From assembly GCF_900106695.1 (NCBI RefSeq), contig NZ_FNMZ01000009.1, forward strand, positions 1 through 64,000: 64,000 nt of DNA. The letters are read 5' to 3'. Below, one piece after another: positions 43,767 to 52,440 of the stretch (position 1 is its first letter; each line of letters opens with the position of its first letter). The stretch is from Albimonas donghaensis (GTDB lineage Bacteria > Pseudomonadota > Alphaproteobacteria > Rhodobacterales > Rhodobacteraceae). The notes under the pieces are model-generated. The model was not told the DNA's origin. It searched no databases and worked only from the letters and a program-made list of their open reading frames with translations. The position numbers were made by a program, and so were the translations under genes.

Positions 43767-44231
43767 TCAGGCGGCGTCGGAGGTCAGGTTCTCGACCAGG
43801 ATCGCGTAAAGCGCCGCCGGATCGGCGGTGGCCCGCAGCTTGGCGCAGCGGCCATCGTCGCGCAGCAGGCGCGACACGCGGGCGAGCGCGCGGAGATGAT
43901 CGGCCCCCGCGTCCTCGGGCGCCAGCAGCAGGAACACCAGATCCACCGGCGCGCCGTCGGCGGCGTCGAAATCCACACCCTTGTCCAGACGCGCGAAATA
44001 GCCGGTGATCCGGGTCACCTGCGGCAGCCGCGCATGGGGGATCGCGACGCCCCGGCCCATCGCCGTGGGGCCGAGACGCTCACGGTCCATGAGCGCCTCG
44101 AACACCGAGCGGGGTTCGAGGCCGATGCGATCGGCGGCGCGGCCGGCGAGCTCGTGGAGGAGCTGCTTCTTGCTGGAGGCCTTCAGGCTCGCGGCAAGCG
44201 CCTCGGGCCCGATAAGCTGCTCGAGTGTCAT
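43767..44231 (-). CDS. ptsN: nitrogen-regulatory PTS EIIA (PtsN)
   Basis: EIIA-Ntr of 154 residues with the phosphorylated histidine H66 in GVAIPHARL, and LVFLLLAPEDAGADHLRALARVSR. It is the output of PTS-Ntr, controlling potassium transport, stress signalling and storage. Encoded in the standard order rpoN-hpf-ptsN on the minus strand; HPr lies at 14.7 kb. Confidence 0.95.
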   Translation of the reverse strand: MTLEQLIGPEALAASLKASSKKQLLHELAGRAADRIGLEPRSVFEALMDRERLGPTAMGRGVAIPHARLPQVTRITGYFARLDKGVDFDAADGAPVDLVFLLLAPEDAGADHLRALARVSRLLRDDGRCAKLRATADPAALYAILVENLTSDAA

Positions 44232-44328
44232 GGCCTGTCTCTCGGTTTGCGGGTCACGGGCGGCGGGACGCTCCCCGCGCCCCGTCGCTTCCAGCTCTGC
44301 GTCTGGACTGTCTCGTGATCCGGCTGCG

Positions 44329-44928
44329 TCAGCCTTCGGGCAGATTCGCTGGGTCGATCCACCCGATATTTCCGTCGGGCCGGCGGAATACCACGTTGAG
44401 TCCCCCGTGGGAATTGTTGTTGAAGAGCAGGAACGGCTCGTCGGCGAACTCCATCGCCATCACCGCCTCGCCCACGGTGAGGGTCTGCACCTGGTGGCGC
44501 ATCTCGGCGATCACCAGCGGATCGAGCCCTTCGGGCTCCACGTATTCCTCGGCCTCGGCCTCGGCCTGGGGGGCGGACTGCAGCACATAGCCGTTGGCCA
44601 TGGCGGCGGGGATCGGCTCCTCCCGCCGCTTGAGGTGATGGTCCTTCAGCCGGCGCTTGTAGCGGCGCAGCTGCTTCTCCAGCCGCTCGCACGCGCTTTC
44701 GGCCGCGGCGTAGGGGTCGGTGGCCCGGCCCTTGGCCTTGGCGATCATGCCGGTGGAGAGGTGAGCGAGCGCATCGCAGACGATTTCATGCCGGTCACGC
44801 GAGAAGGTGACGGTGCTGTCGATCGGATTTTCCGCGTATTTTCCGACAGCCGCGACGAAACGGTCCTCGACATGGCCCCGCAGCGCGTCGCCCACATCGA
44901 TCTGCTTGCCGTTCACCTGGATGTGCAT
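44329..44928 (-). CDS. hpf: ribosome hibernation-promoting factor, long form
   Basis: A 199-residue long HPF that dimerises ribosomes in stationary phase. N-terminal S30AE domain (MHIQVNGKQIDVGDALRGHV, YAAAESACERLEKQLRRYKRRLKDHH) and C-terminal dimerisation domain (GEAVMAMEFADEPFLLFNN, GGLNVVFRRPDGNIGWIDP), joined by an Ala/Glu-rich linker. Located between rpoN and ptsN as in most proteobacteria. Confidence 0.95.
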   Translation of the reverse strand: MHIQVNGKQIDVGDALRGHVEDRFVAAVGKYAENPIDSTVTFSRDRHEIVCDALAHLSTGMIAKAKGRATDPYAAAESACERLEKQLRRYKRRLKDHHLKRREEPIPAAMANGYVLQSAPQAEAEAEEYVEPEGLDPLVIAEMRHQVQTLTVGEAVMAMEFADEPFLLFNNNSHGGLNVVFRRPDGNIGWIDPANLPEG

Positions 44929-45139
44929 GTCTGACAGCCTCCGCTTGTTGCGCCGGGGCGCGATCCGCCCCCGTAGCGGGGGCGCGCCGCGAACCGGCCA
45001 TCCCGGCCGTCGGGGGCCCGCGCCTGCGCCCGGATCCCGCGGCCGTCTCCTGTCACTTGGGGAGCGCGCCGGCCTTGCGCGAGGGGGGGAGCCGGGGGGA
45101 CTTCGCCCCGTCATCCCGCCCGCGCCGCCGGCGCCTCGC

Positions 45140-46741
45140 TCAGGAGGCGGCGGCGGACTTGAGACGTCTGCGCTGGACCGACGACGGGATGTTCATGCCC
45201 TCACGATATTTCGCGACAGTACGTCGCGCAATATCCACGCCGTCGTTACGGAGAATTGCCATCAAACGGTCATCCGAGAGGGTCTTTCGGGGGTCTTCGG
45301 CGAGAATCAGGTCCCGAATCCGGTCCCGGATCGCGGTGGCGGAGTGCGCCTCGCCCCCGTCGGTGGCCGCGAGCGCCTGGGTGAAGAACCAGCGCAGGTC
45401 GAAAATGCCCCGTTCGCAGGCCAGGTGCTTGCCCGCCGCGACTCGGCTGACGGTGGATTCGTGCATCCCGATCTCATCCGCGACCATGCGCAGGGTCATC
45501 GGGCGCAGGGCCGAAACGCCTTCCTCGAAGAAGGCCTCCTGGCGGCGCACGATCTCCACCGCGACCTTGAGGATGGTGCGCGCCCGCTGTTCGAGCGAGC
45601 GCACCAGCCAGCCCCCCGACTGACGGCATTCGGAGACGAAATGCTTCGCCGCGGCGTCGCCACCGGCGGCCAGTTCGGCGGCGTAGGCGTTGTCGACCAG
45701 AACGCGGGGCAGCGTGTCGGTATTCAGCTCCACCGTCCAGGTTCCGTCCGGGCGGCGGCGCACGAACACGTCGGGCACGGCGGCGAGCGCGGGGGGCGCG
45801 GTGAATTCGCGGCCCGGGCGGGGGTCGAGCCGGCGGATCTCGGCCGCCATGTCGCGCACGTCCTCCTCATCCACCCCGCAGATCCGGGCGAGGCCGCGGA
45901 AATCGGCGCGGGCGAGCAGGGGCAGATGGTCCAGCAGCGCCGCCATGGCCGGGTCCAGACGGTCCCGATCGGCGAGTTGCAGGGACAGGCATTCCGACAG
46001 GCTGCGGGCGCCGATGCCCACGGGCTCGCATTGATGGAGCAGGCCGATGGCCTCGGTCAGCTCCGCCTCGGAGACGCCGAGCCGGCGGGCGGCCTCGTCC
46101 TCCTCGATGCGCAGGTAGCCGGCCTCGTCGATGTCCGCGGCCAGGGCCATGGCGGCGTTGCGCACGGCGCGGGGGGCGCGGATCAGGCCGATCTGGCCGG
46201 CGAGATGCTCGATCAGCGAGGTCTCGGCGCCCAGCGTCTCCTCCAGTCCGGGGAGGTCGGCGCTCCAGGCCGCGGCGGCGCCGCCCGTGGAGGCGCCGCC
46301 GCCGGCGCCCCAGGCGGAGGCCGGGTCGTCGGCGCTGGCGGCCGAGCCGACCCGCGCCGCGGCGTCGGTGTCGTAGAGGTCGTCCGAGCCGGTCTCATAG
46401 GCGCCGCTGACGCTTTCGGCCCCGTCGCGCAGGGCGGCGTCGACGGTCAGACGCTCGGGCCGGTCGGGGGTCGGCGGGCCGCCCTGCTCGGCATGGCTGC
46501 GGGCCTCGGCGTCGCCCTCGGCGGCGCTGCGGGCGGCGCGGTCCTCGCGCGACTGGCCGCCGCCGTCTTCCGGTCCGGAGGAGTCGGACCCGCGATCGAG
46601 CAGCGGGTTGCGCTCGATCTCCTCATCCACGAACCGGGACAGCTCCAGGTTCGACATCTGCAGAAGCTTGATCGCCTGCTGCAGCTGGGGCGTCATCACC
46701 AGCTGCTGCGCGGTCCGAAGCTCCAGACGCGGTCCGATCAT
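45140..46741 (-). CDS. rpoN: RNA polymerase sigma-54 factor
   Basis: The 533-residue sigma-54 has region I (LRTAQQLVMTPQLQQAIKLLQMSN), a long acidic and Gly/Ala-rich region II (about residues 50-170), the core-binding domain and helix-turn-helix (LRMVADEIGMHESTVSRV) and the RpoN box ARRTVAKYREGM. It directs nitrogen and other activator-dependent promoters. The start at 46741 is the usual family start; lptB lies 55 bp upstream in the same direction. Confidence 0.96.
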   Translation of the reverse strand: MIGPRLELRTAQQLVMTPQLQQAIKLLQMSNLELSRFVDEEIERNPLLDRGSDSSGPEDGGGQSREDRAARSAAEGDAEARSHAEQGGPPTPDRPERLTVDAALRDGAESVSGAYETGSDDLYDTDAAARVGSAASADDPASAWGAGGGASTGGAAAAWSADLPGLEETLGAETSLIEHLAGQIGLIRAPRAVRNAAMALAADIDEAGYLRIEEDEAARRLGVSEAELTEAIGLLHQCEPVGIGARSLSECLSLQLADRDRLDPAMAALLDHLPLLARADFRGLARICGVDEEDVRDMAAEIRRLDPRPGREFTAPPALAAVPDVFVRRRPDGTWTVELNTDTLPRVLVDNAYAAELAAGGDAAAKHFVSECRQSGGWLVRSLEQRARTILKVAVEIVRRQEAFFEEGVSALRPMTLRMVADEIGMHESTVSRVAAGKHLACERGIFDLRWFFTQALAATDGGEAHSATAIRDRIRDLILAEDPRKTLSDDRLMAILRNDGVDIARRTVAKYREGMNIPSSVQRRRLKSAAAS

Positions 46742-46796
46742 GCGGCCTGCGCCCCCCATCCCCTCTGGACCGGACGGGTCTCGTTGGACCCCGCTC

Positions 46797-47612
46797 CTAG
46801 TACGAGAAGCTTTCGCCGAGATAGACCCGGCGGACCTCCGCGTCGGCGACAACCTCGCGGGGGGCGCCGCTCATCAGCACCTGCCCCTCATGCAAGATAT
46901 ATGCCCGGTCGATGATCCCGAGAGTTTCGCGCACGTTATGGTCCGTGATCAAGACCCCGATGCCGCGATGCTTGAGATGGGAGACAAGATCGCGGATGTC
47001 GCCGACCGCGATCGGGTCGACGCCGGCGAAGGGTTCGTCGAGCAGCACATAGGCCGGATCGGAGGCGAGGCAGCGGGCGATCTCCACCCGCCGCCGCTCC
47101 CCGCCCGAGAGCGCCTGGGCGGGCGTGCGGCGCAGATGGGTGATGGAGAACTCGGCCATCAGCTGGTCGAGCCGGGCGGAACGGCGGGCGCGCAGCGGCT
47201 CATGCAGCTCCAGCACGGCGCGGATGTTCTCCTCCACCGTCAGGCCGCGGAAAATGGACGCTTCCTGAGGGAGATAGCCGAGCCCGAGCCGCGCGCGCCG
47301 ATACATCGGCATCTGCGTCACGTCCTGTCCGTCGATCTCGATCAGGCCGGAATCGGCCGGAATCAGGCCGGTGATCATGTAGAAGCAGGTGGTCTTTCCG
47401 GCCCCGTTCGGCCCCAGCAGACCCACCGCCTCGCCGCGCCCGAGCTCCAGCGACACATCGCGGACGACCGGGCGGCGGCGGTAGGACTTGCCGATGGAAC
47501 GGGCGCGCAGAAGCCCCTTCGGGCGCGGCGCGGAGGGGCCGCGGGCGTCGCCTTTCGCGGCGTCCGGGGCCGCGCCGTGGCGGGAATCGGCCTGAAGGGG
47601 TCCGTCGGACAT
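46797..47612 (-). CDS. lptB: LPS export ABC transporter ATPase LptB
   Basis: ATPase of the LptB2FG machine. The 271-residue protein carries GLLGPNGAGKTTCFYMITG, the signature LSGGERRRVEIARCL, Walker B VLLDEPFAGVDPI and switch histidine in LITDHNV, plus a 30-residue N-terminal extension. lptA ends 6 bases upstream and lptC before it; the set is co-transcribed from kdsD or above. Confidence 0.96.
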   Translation of the reverse strand: MSDGPLQADSRHGAAPDAAKGDARGPSAPRPKGLLRARSIGKSYRRRPVVRDVSLELGRGEAVGLLGPNGAGKTTCFYMITGLIPADSGLIEIDGQDVTQMPMYRRARLGLGYLPQEASIFRGLTVEENIRAVLELHEPLRARRSARLDQLMAEFSITHLRRTPAQALSGGERRRVEIARCLASDPAYVLLDEPFAGVDPIAVGDIRDLVSHLKHRGIGVLITDHNVRETLGIIDRAYILHEGQVLMSGAPREVVADAEVRRVYLGESFSY

Positions 47613-47618
47613 GTCGCC

Positions 47619-48224
47619 TCAATCGCTCGATGCGGGAGGAGTGAACACGCTTTTCACCCGTCCGCCGGTGATTTCGCCGGCGCCCCGGTTCAGATCGATT
47701 CGCAGATTCTGGCCGGAGATGGCGTTTTCGCCCTGGGTCAGGACCACGTTTCCGCCCATGGTCACCACCCCGCCCGCCACGTCGTAGTCGGCCCATTCGC
47801 CCTTGGCGGTCTCCGCCCCGTTGGACAGGAACACCTCGCCCTCGGCGCGCAGGCTGTCGATGGAGCCGGTCCCCGAGGAGGGCGCCGCGCCTTCGGCCGC
47901 GCCCGGCCCGCCGACGCCGCCATATCGCACGGTGACCGTCCGCGCGGTCAGGCGCAGCGTGCCCTGCCCGGCCACCACCTTGCCGGTGAAGGTCGCGGTC
48001 TGGGCGGCGTTGTCGACGGCGAGGCTGTCGGCGGTGATCTCGATGGGCTGATTCGCGTCGTGCTTGAAGGAGCCGAACGGGTTCTGCGCGTCCTGCGCCA
48101 GCCCGGGCGCCGCCGCGGCCATCCCCAGCGAAACCCCGAGCGCGAGCGCGGCGGCGAGCCGGGAGGGGGGCGCGGCGCGGCGCGGTTCGGGACCGCGGGG
48201 CTGCCGGATCGTGGGGGTCATCAT
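47619..48224 (-). CDS. lptA: LPS transport periplasmic protein LptA
   Basis: Periplasmic bridge protein for LPS. The 201-residue product starts with a signal peptide (about residues 1-42, ending MAAAAPGLAQDA) and contains OstA-like repeats such as QPIEITADSLAVDNAAQTATFTGKV (given here as PIEITADSLAVD and TFTGKVVAGQG) and WADYDVAGGVVTMGGNV. ATGs at 48224 and 48221 follow AGGA. A frame start at 48326 overlapping the lptC stop is possible but puts the signal peptide inside. Confidence 0.87.
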   Translation of the reverse strand: MMTPTIRQPRGPEPRRAAPPSRLAAALALGVSLGMAAAAPGLAQDAQNPFGSFKHDANQPIEITADSLAVDNAAQTATFTGKVVAGQGTLRLTARTVTVRYGGVGGPGAAEGAAPSSGTGSIDSLRAEGEVFLSNGAETAKGEWADYDVAGGVVTMGGNVVLTQGENAISGQNLRIDLNRGAGEITGGRVKSVFTPPASSD

Positions 48225-48322
48225 CGGAATTCCTGTCTGCCTCGTCCGCGTCGTCGGCCCCGTCAGCGGGCGGCGGCCGGTCGGCGCTTCGGCCGCGGCC
48301 CGGCCGAACGCCTCGCCCCGGC

Positions 48323-49030
48323 TCATGGCGCGGGGGGCGACGGCTTCCAGACCACCCGGACGCCGTTCTCGAACCATAGATAATCACCCGGCCCCGGCGC
48401 GCCAAGCGTCGCCTCGGCCGCGGCGGCGGGGTCGCCCTGCCGACGTTCCGCCCGGAAGGAGCCCGAGGCGATGCTGCCCTGGGGGCCGATCGCCTCGACC
48501 GGGCCCGGGGCCTCGGCCCGGCCGGCGCGCAGGTCGGCGGTGATCCGGTCGGTGGTCACGACATAGCCGTCCGAGGTCTCCAGCCGCACCGCGCCGGTCA
48601 GCGACAGCGCCTGGTCGCGCGGCCGCAGCACGCCGGTATCGGCCAGCAGCCGGATGTCGCGCCCGCCGCTGGCGGAGGCCGCGGCGCCGCCCGCCTGCTC
48701 GAACACCCCGCGCACGCGGCTGAGCTCTACCTCGGAGGGATCGGGGCCGTCGGGGGTGGCGCTGTCGGCCTCGACCACGAAGGGCTCTCCGGTCGCGGTG
48801 GCGCCTTCGATCCGGGGATTGGTGACCTGCAGCCCTTCGCCGAGCGAGATCAGGTCGGCGGTGGAATAGACCAGCCCGCCCTCGAACGCCTTGTCCTGGG
48901 GGATCAGGAACAGCGCCGAGAGCAGCGCCAGCGCCAGCAGCGGCAGGCCGATCTTGGCCCATCGCACCAGCCGCGAATAGCCGCCCGAGCCGCCGGACGC
49001 CTTCGACTTCCCCCCGATGTCCGAGGCCAT
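48323..49030 (-). CDS. lptC: LPS export protein LptC
   Basis: Bitopic inner-membrane protein of 235 residues: one N-terminal helix (IGLPLLALALLSALFLIP) and a periplasmic LptC/OstA-fold domain with NPRIEGATATGEPFVVEADSA (cited as NPRIEGATATGEPF) and LLADTGVLRPRDQALSLTG. It receives LPS from LptB2FG and passes it to LptA. It begins 4 bases after the kdsD stop. Confidence 0.88.
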   Translation of the reverse strand: MASDIGGKSKASGGSGGYSRLVRWAKIGLPLLALALLSALFLIPQDKAFEGGLVYSTADLISLGEGLQVTNPRIEGATATGEPFVVEADSATPDGPDPSEVELSRVRGVFEQAGGAAASASGGRDIRLLADTGVLRPRDQALSLTGAVRLETSDGYVVTTDRITADLRAGRAEAPGPVEAIGPQGSIASGSFRAERRQGDPAAAAEATLGAPGPGDYLWFENGVRVVWKPSPPAP

Positions 49031-49034
49031 GCGC

Positions 49035-50072
49035 TCACCCCATGTCCAGGCCGGCGCGCAGGCAGTCATGCACGTGGAGGACCCCCAGCGGCTGCGGGCC
49101 GATCGCGGGGTCGGAGGCGAAGATGCACAGCACCGGGCGGGCGGGGTCGTTCATCACCTTCACCGCCTCGGAGCCCAGCGCGTCGGGGCGGATGGTGCGC
49201 GGGTTGCGGGTGGCGACGTCGCGGGCGCGACGCTCCAGCAGCCCGTCCATGTTGCGGCGAAGGTCGCCGTCGGTGATCGCCCCGACCAGCGCGCCGGCGG
49301 CGTCCACCACCCCGGCCACGCCGAAGCCCTTGGCGCTCATGACCAGCAGGACCTCGCGCATGGAGGCGTCCTCGGCCACCAGCGGCATCTCCTCGCCCGA
49401 ATGCATCAGGTCGCGCACCTTGATGAGCTGCGCGCCCAGCTTGCCGCCGGGATGGAACACGGCGAAGTGCTCGGCGGTGAAGGCGCGGCGCTCCATCAGC
49501 GCGACGGCCAGCGCGTCGCCCAGCGCCAGCGCCAGCGTGGTGGAGGTGGTCGGCGCCATGCCGACGGAGCACGCCTCCGGCGCGCGGGGCAGCTTCAGGC
49601 GGATGTCCGACTGCGCCAGCAGCGGGCTTTCGGGCCGGCTGGCCATGCCGATCAGGGGGATCCCGAAGCGCTTGCAATGGGCGATGACGTCCGCCAGCTC
49701 GGGCGTGCCGCCGGAATTGGACAGGACCAGCGCCACGTCGGATTCGGTCAGCATGCCGAGATCGCCGTGGCTGGCCTCCGCCGGGTGCAGGAAGAAGGAC
49801 GGCGTGCCGGTGGAGGCCAGCGTGGCCGCGATCTTGCGCCCGACATGGCCCGACTTGCCCATGCCCGAGACCACGATCCGGCCCTTGCAGTCGAGCATGG
49901 CCTGCACCGCGGCGGCGAATTCGTCGTCCAGCGTTCGGGCGAAGCCGGCCAGCGCCTCGGCCTCGATCCCCAGCACGCGGCGGCCGGTGGCCACATCCCG
50001 TGCGATGCGGGCGGTCTCGGCCGCGGAGGCTTCTGCTTCGGGGGCCGCTTCGGGCCGGGCGTTGGCGCTCAT
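49035..50072 (-). CDS. kdsD: arabinose-5-phosphate isomerase (KpsF/GutQ family)
   Basis: Converts ribulose-5-phosphate to arabinose-5-phosphate, the KDO precursor for LPS. The 345-residue protein has an SIS domain (IVVSGMGKSGHVGRKIAATL, SHGDLGML, LSNSGGTPEL) followed by two CBS domains (from LIKVRDLMHSGEEMPLV). It heads the lptC-lptA-lptB unit, a logical grouping for LPS. Start at 50072 with GAGGAG. Confidence 0.93.
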   Translation of the reverse strand: MSANARPEAAPEAEASAAETARIARDVATGRRVLGIEAEALAGFARTLDDEFAAAVQAMLDCKGRIVVSGMGKSGHVGRKIAATLASTGTPSFFLHPAEASHGDLGMLTESDVALVLSNSGGTPELADVIAHCKRFGIPLIGMASRPESPLLAQSDIRLKLPRAPEACSVGMAPTTSTTLALALGDALAVALMERRAFTAEHFAVFHPGGKLGAQLIKVRDLMHSGEEMPLVAEDASMREVLLVMSAKGFGVAGVVDAAGALVGAITDGDLRRNMDGLLERRARDVATRNPRTIRPDALGSEAVKVMNDPARPVLCIFASDPAIGPQPLGVLHVHDCLRAGLDMG

Positions 50073-50136
50073 GACGCTCCTCGGATGCGGCGCGGGAGGA
50101 GACCCCGCCCGGATCGGGCGGTCCTGCGCGCGGACG

Positions 50137-50748
50137 CTAGTGCGAGAAAATATCCTCTTCCGGCCAGCCGGCGAGATCCAGCATGGCCCGGTCAGGTAGG
50201 AAATCGAAACAGCGGGTCGCGATTTCAAGGCGGCCTTCGCGGATCAGGCGCGTTTCCAGCTCTTCGCGGATGCGATGCAGGTGGAGCACGTCCGAGGCCG
50301 CGTATTCGAGCTGCGCGGCGCTGAGCGCGGTCGCGCCCCAGTCCGAGCTCTGCTGCTGCTTGGAGATGTCGATCCCCAGAAGCTCCGAGCAGAGGTTCTT
50401 GAGCCCGTGGCGGTCGGTATAGGTGCGCACCAGCTTGGAGGCGATCTTGGTGCACCAGACGGGCCGCGCCGTGACGCCGAAGCGGTGGGCCATGACCGCG
50501 ATGTCGAATCGCCCGAAATGGAAGAGCTTGAGCACCGCCGGGTCGGCCAGCAGGCGTTCCAGGTTGGGCGCGGAGGTCGCGTCGATGGGGATGCGCACCA
50601 CATGCGCGTTCCCGTCCCCGCCCGAGAGCTGCACGACGCAGAGCCGGTCGCGATGGGGCTGGAGCCCCATGGTCTCGCAGTCGATGGCGACGATGGGGCC
50701 CAGATCCAGCCCGTCGGGCAGGTCGCCTTCATGAGAATGGACGGTCAT
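50137..50748 (-). CDS. ribonuclease D-like 3'-5' exonuclease
   Basis: A 203-residue DEDDy exonuclease, about half the length of E. coli RNase D and without HRDC domains, as usual in alphaproteobacteria. ExoI motif IVAIDCETMGLQ, ExoII FHFGRFDIAVM, and ExoIII LEYAASDVLHLHRI. It may mature tRNA 3' ends or degrade small RNAs. It lies downstream of tRNA-Leu and upstream of kdsD, 64 bp away. Confidence 0.9.
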   Translation of the reverse strand: MTVHSHEGDLPDGLDLGPIVAIDCETMGLQPHRDRLCVVQLSGGDGNAHVVRIPIDATSAPNLERLLADPAVLKLFHFGRFDIAVMAHRFGVTARPVWCTKIASKLVRTYTDRHGLKNLCSELLGIDISKQQQSSDWGATALSAAQLEYAASDVLHLHRIREELETRLIREGRLEIATRCFDFLPDRAMLDLAGWPEEDIFSH

Positions 50749-50931
50749 CGGGCCCCCTCGGCAGGCTGCGCGCGCCGCCTCCGCGAGCGGCGAGGGAGGT
50801 TTGGTGCGCGGGGCCGGCGCCGTCAACCCCCGCGGCCGAATCGCGGGCCCGCGCGGGGCGCTCGGGGAGGCCGGCGCGGCGCGGTGGGGCGAGGGGGAGG
50901 GGGAGGGCCTGGGCGGGGGAGGCGGAAAACG

Positions 50932-50959
50932 AAAAGGGCCGCGGCTTGCGCCGCGGCCC
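50932..50959 (-). terminator. terminator of tRNA-Leu
   Basis: Perfect 9-bp stem (50936-50944 with 50951-50959), loop of six, followed on the minus strand by TTTTCGTTTTCC. Confidence 0.85.
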
Positions 50960-50988
50960 TGTTCCCGACCCTCCCTGGTAAGGGGAGG

Positions 50989-51075
50989 TGGTGCCCAGGA
51001 GAAGACTCGAACTTCCACTTCCTTGCGGAAACCAGCACCTGAAGCTGGCGCGTCTACCAATTCCGCCACCTGGGC
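50989..51075 (-). tRNA. tRNA-Leu (CAG)
   Basis: An 87-nt class II tRNA on the minus strand, with GCCCAGG/CCTGGGC acceptor stem, D-arm GGCGGAATTGGTAGACGC, anticodon loop TTCAGGT (anticodon CAG, reads CUG), a long variable arm, TTCGAGTC T-loop and encoded CCA. CUG is by far the main leucine codon in this GC-rich genome. Terminator follows. Confidence 0.97.
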
Positions 51076-51179
51076 AGGTGTCGTGGAGCGGGTTGTTATT
51101 GCCCGGCGGGGGGCATGTCAACGGCTCACCCGCGGTTTCTTTCACGAGTTTCGCCGCGACCTTGCGGAAGCCTCCCGCA

Positions 51180-52148
51180 TCAGCGGCGCCGGCCGGGGGA
51201 CGAGAGGCGCAGACGCAGGCCGCCGATGTCGCGCGAAAGGCCGGCGCGGGCGAGCCGGGAGATCTCGCCCGCCTGCACCGCGCGCCCGAATCCGGTCAGC
51301 CGGGCCTCGGCGGCGCGAGGTCGGGCGGGGTCGCCGCGCAGCTCGGCGAGCGGGGCGCCATGGGCCGGGTCGGCGAGTTCCCGCATCAGCCGCCACAGCC
51401 AGAGGTCGCCCAGCCGGTCCGGCCCCTTCGCCCGCAGCGCCGCCCCCAGCGCCGGGGCCGCGGGCGCCCAGTCCGGCCCCAGCGCGTCGATCAGCCGGGC
51501 CTCGTCCGAGCCGAGCCCGCGGACCGGATCGGGCCTGCGCGCCAGTCGGCTCGCCGCCGCCGCGGGCAGGAAGGCCAGCGGTTCGGCGGGGGGCGGAGAC
51601 CCGGCGATCCCCTCCAGCCCCAGCGGTGAACGCGCGCAGAGCGCCTCGCGGAACCTCGCCAGCCGGGCGCGGGCGGAGGCGTCCAGCGCGGTGACGCGCG
51701 GGGCGGTCAGGGCGGCGGGCGGCAGCTCGGCCAGGCCGCGCCCCTCCGCGCCGCCGTCCCCGCCGCCCCAGCTGCACAGCGCGACCGACAGCGTCGCGCC
51801 CGCCTCCGCCGCCAGGCCCTCGACCAGGGCCAGCGCGATCGCCTCCTGCGCGGAGCCGGCCAGCCAGACCGTCGCGGCGCCGGCGTCGCGGAGGCGGGCG
51901 GAAAGCCCGGCGTAATGGCCGGGCAGGCTCGCCTCGGGGTCCGGGGTTCCGGCATCGGCCATGAAGGTCAGCGTCTCGGCCCAGAAGCGGGCGCGAAGGG
52001 GGGCGAAACCGGGGGTGGTCGGCGCGGCCAGCGGGCCGACCGAGGGCTCGTCACGCAGGGGGAACAACGCCGGCGCGGGAATGCGCGCGGCGTCATGGGC
52101 GGCCGCCACGGCCTGCGCCGCCATGTCTCCCAATCCGATATGAATCAC
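51180..52148 (-). CDS. DUF1835-like protein of unknown function
   Basis: A 322-residue protein. The N-terminus VIHIGLGDMAAQAV and a following DEPSVGPL and VWLAGSAQEAIAL resemble the DUF1835 family, with a C-terminal part like DUF3658 (LWLWRLMRELADPAHGAPL). The GTG at 52148 is preferred because it places this motif at the start, though the frame runs on upstream through repeats. No function can be assigned. It stands alone upstream of tRNA-Leu on the same strand. Confidence 0.6.
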   Translation of the reverse strand: MIHIGLGDMAAQAVAAAHDAARIPAPALFPLRDEPSVGPLAAPTTPGFAPLRARFWAETLTFMADAGTPDPEASLPGHYAGLSARLRDAGAATVWLAGSAQEAIALALVEGLAAEAGATLSVALCSWGGGDGGAEGRGLAELPPAALTAPRVTALDASARARLARFREALCARSPLGLEGIAGSPPPAEPLAFLPAAAASRLARRPDPVRGLGSDEARLIDALGPDWAPAAPALGAALRAKGPDRLGDLWLWRLMRELADPAHGAPLAELRGDPARPRAAEARLTGFGRAVQAGEISRLARAGLSRDIGGLRLRLSSPGRRR

Positions 52149-52440
52149 TGTCCCGCCCTCGCTTCCCCGCCCGATCCCCGGGCCTGATCCCTGGGCCCGG
52201 TCCCTGGGCCCGATCCTTGGGCCCGATCCCGGGCGGCCCCCGCGCAAACCGCCGAATTGCCGCCTTGCCCGCCGCCCGGACGCGGACTAGACGAATTGGT
52301 CAGACGTCCTTCAAGGGCGAGCGCCCCGCGCGCCCCGGCTCCGCGCCGCGGCCCGGACCCGCGCCCGCCGCGCATCCAGCGCCCCCGTCCGCCGGCCCGC
52401 GCGCCGGCATGGGGACGGCCAGACCGGGAGAGCCACAGAC
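52149..52440. other. divergent intergenic region with 13-bp tandem repeats
   Basis: Four units like GATCCCTGGGCCC run from 52173 to 52224 with a partial fifth. The rest is GC-rich. No gene apparent. Confidence 0.6.
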
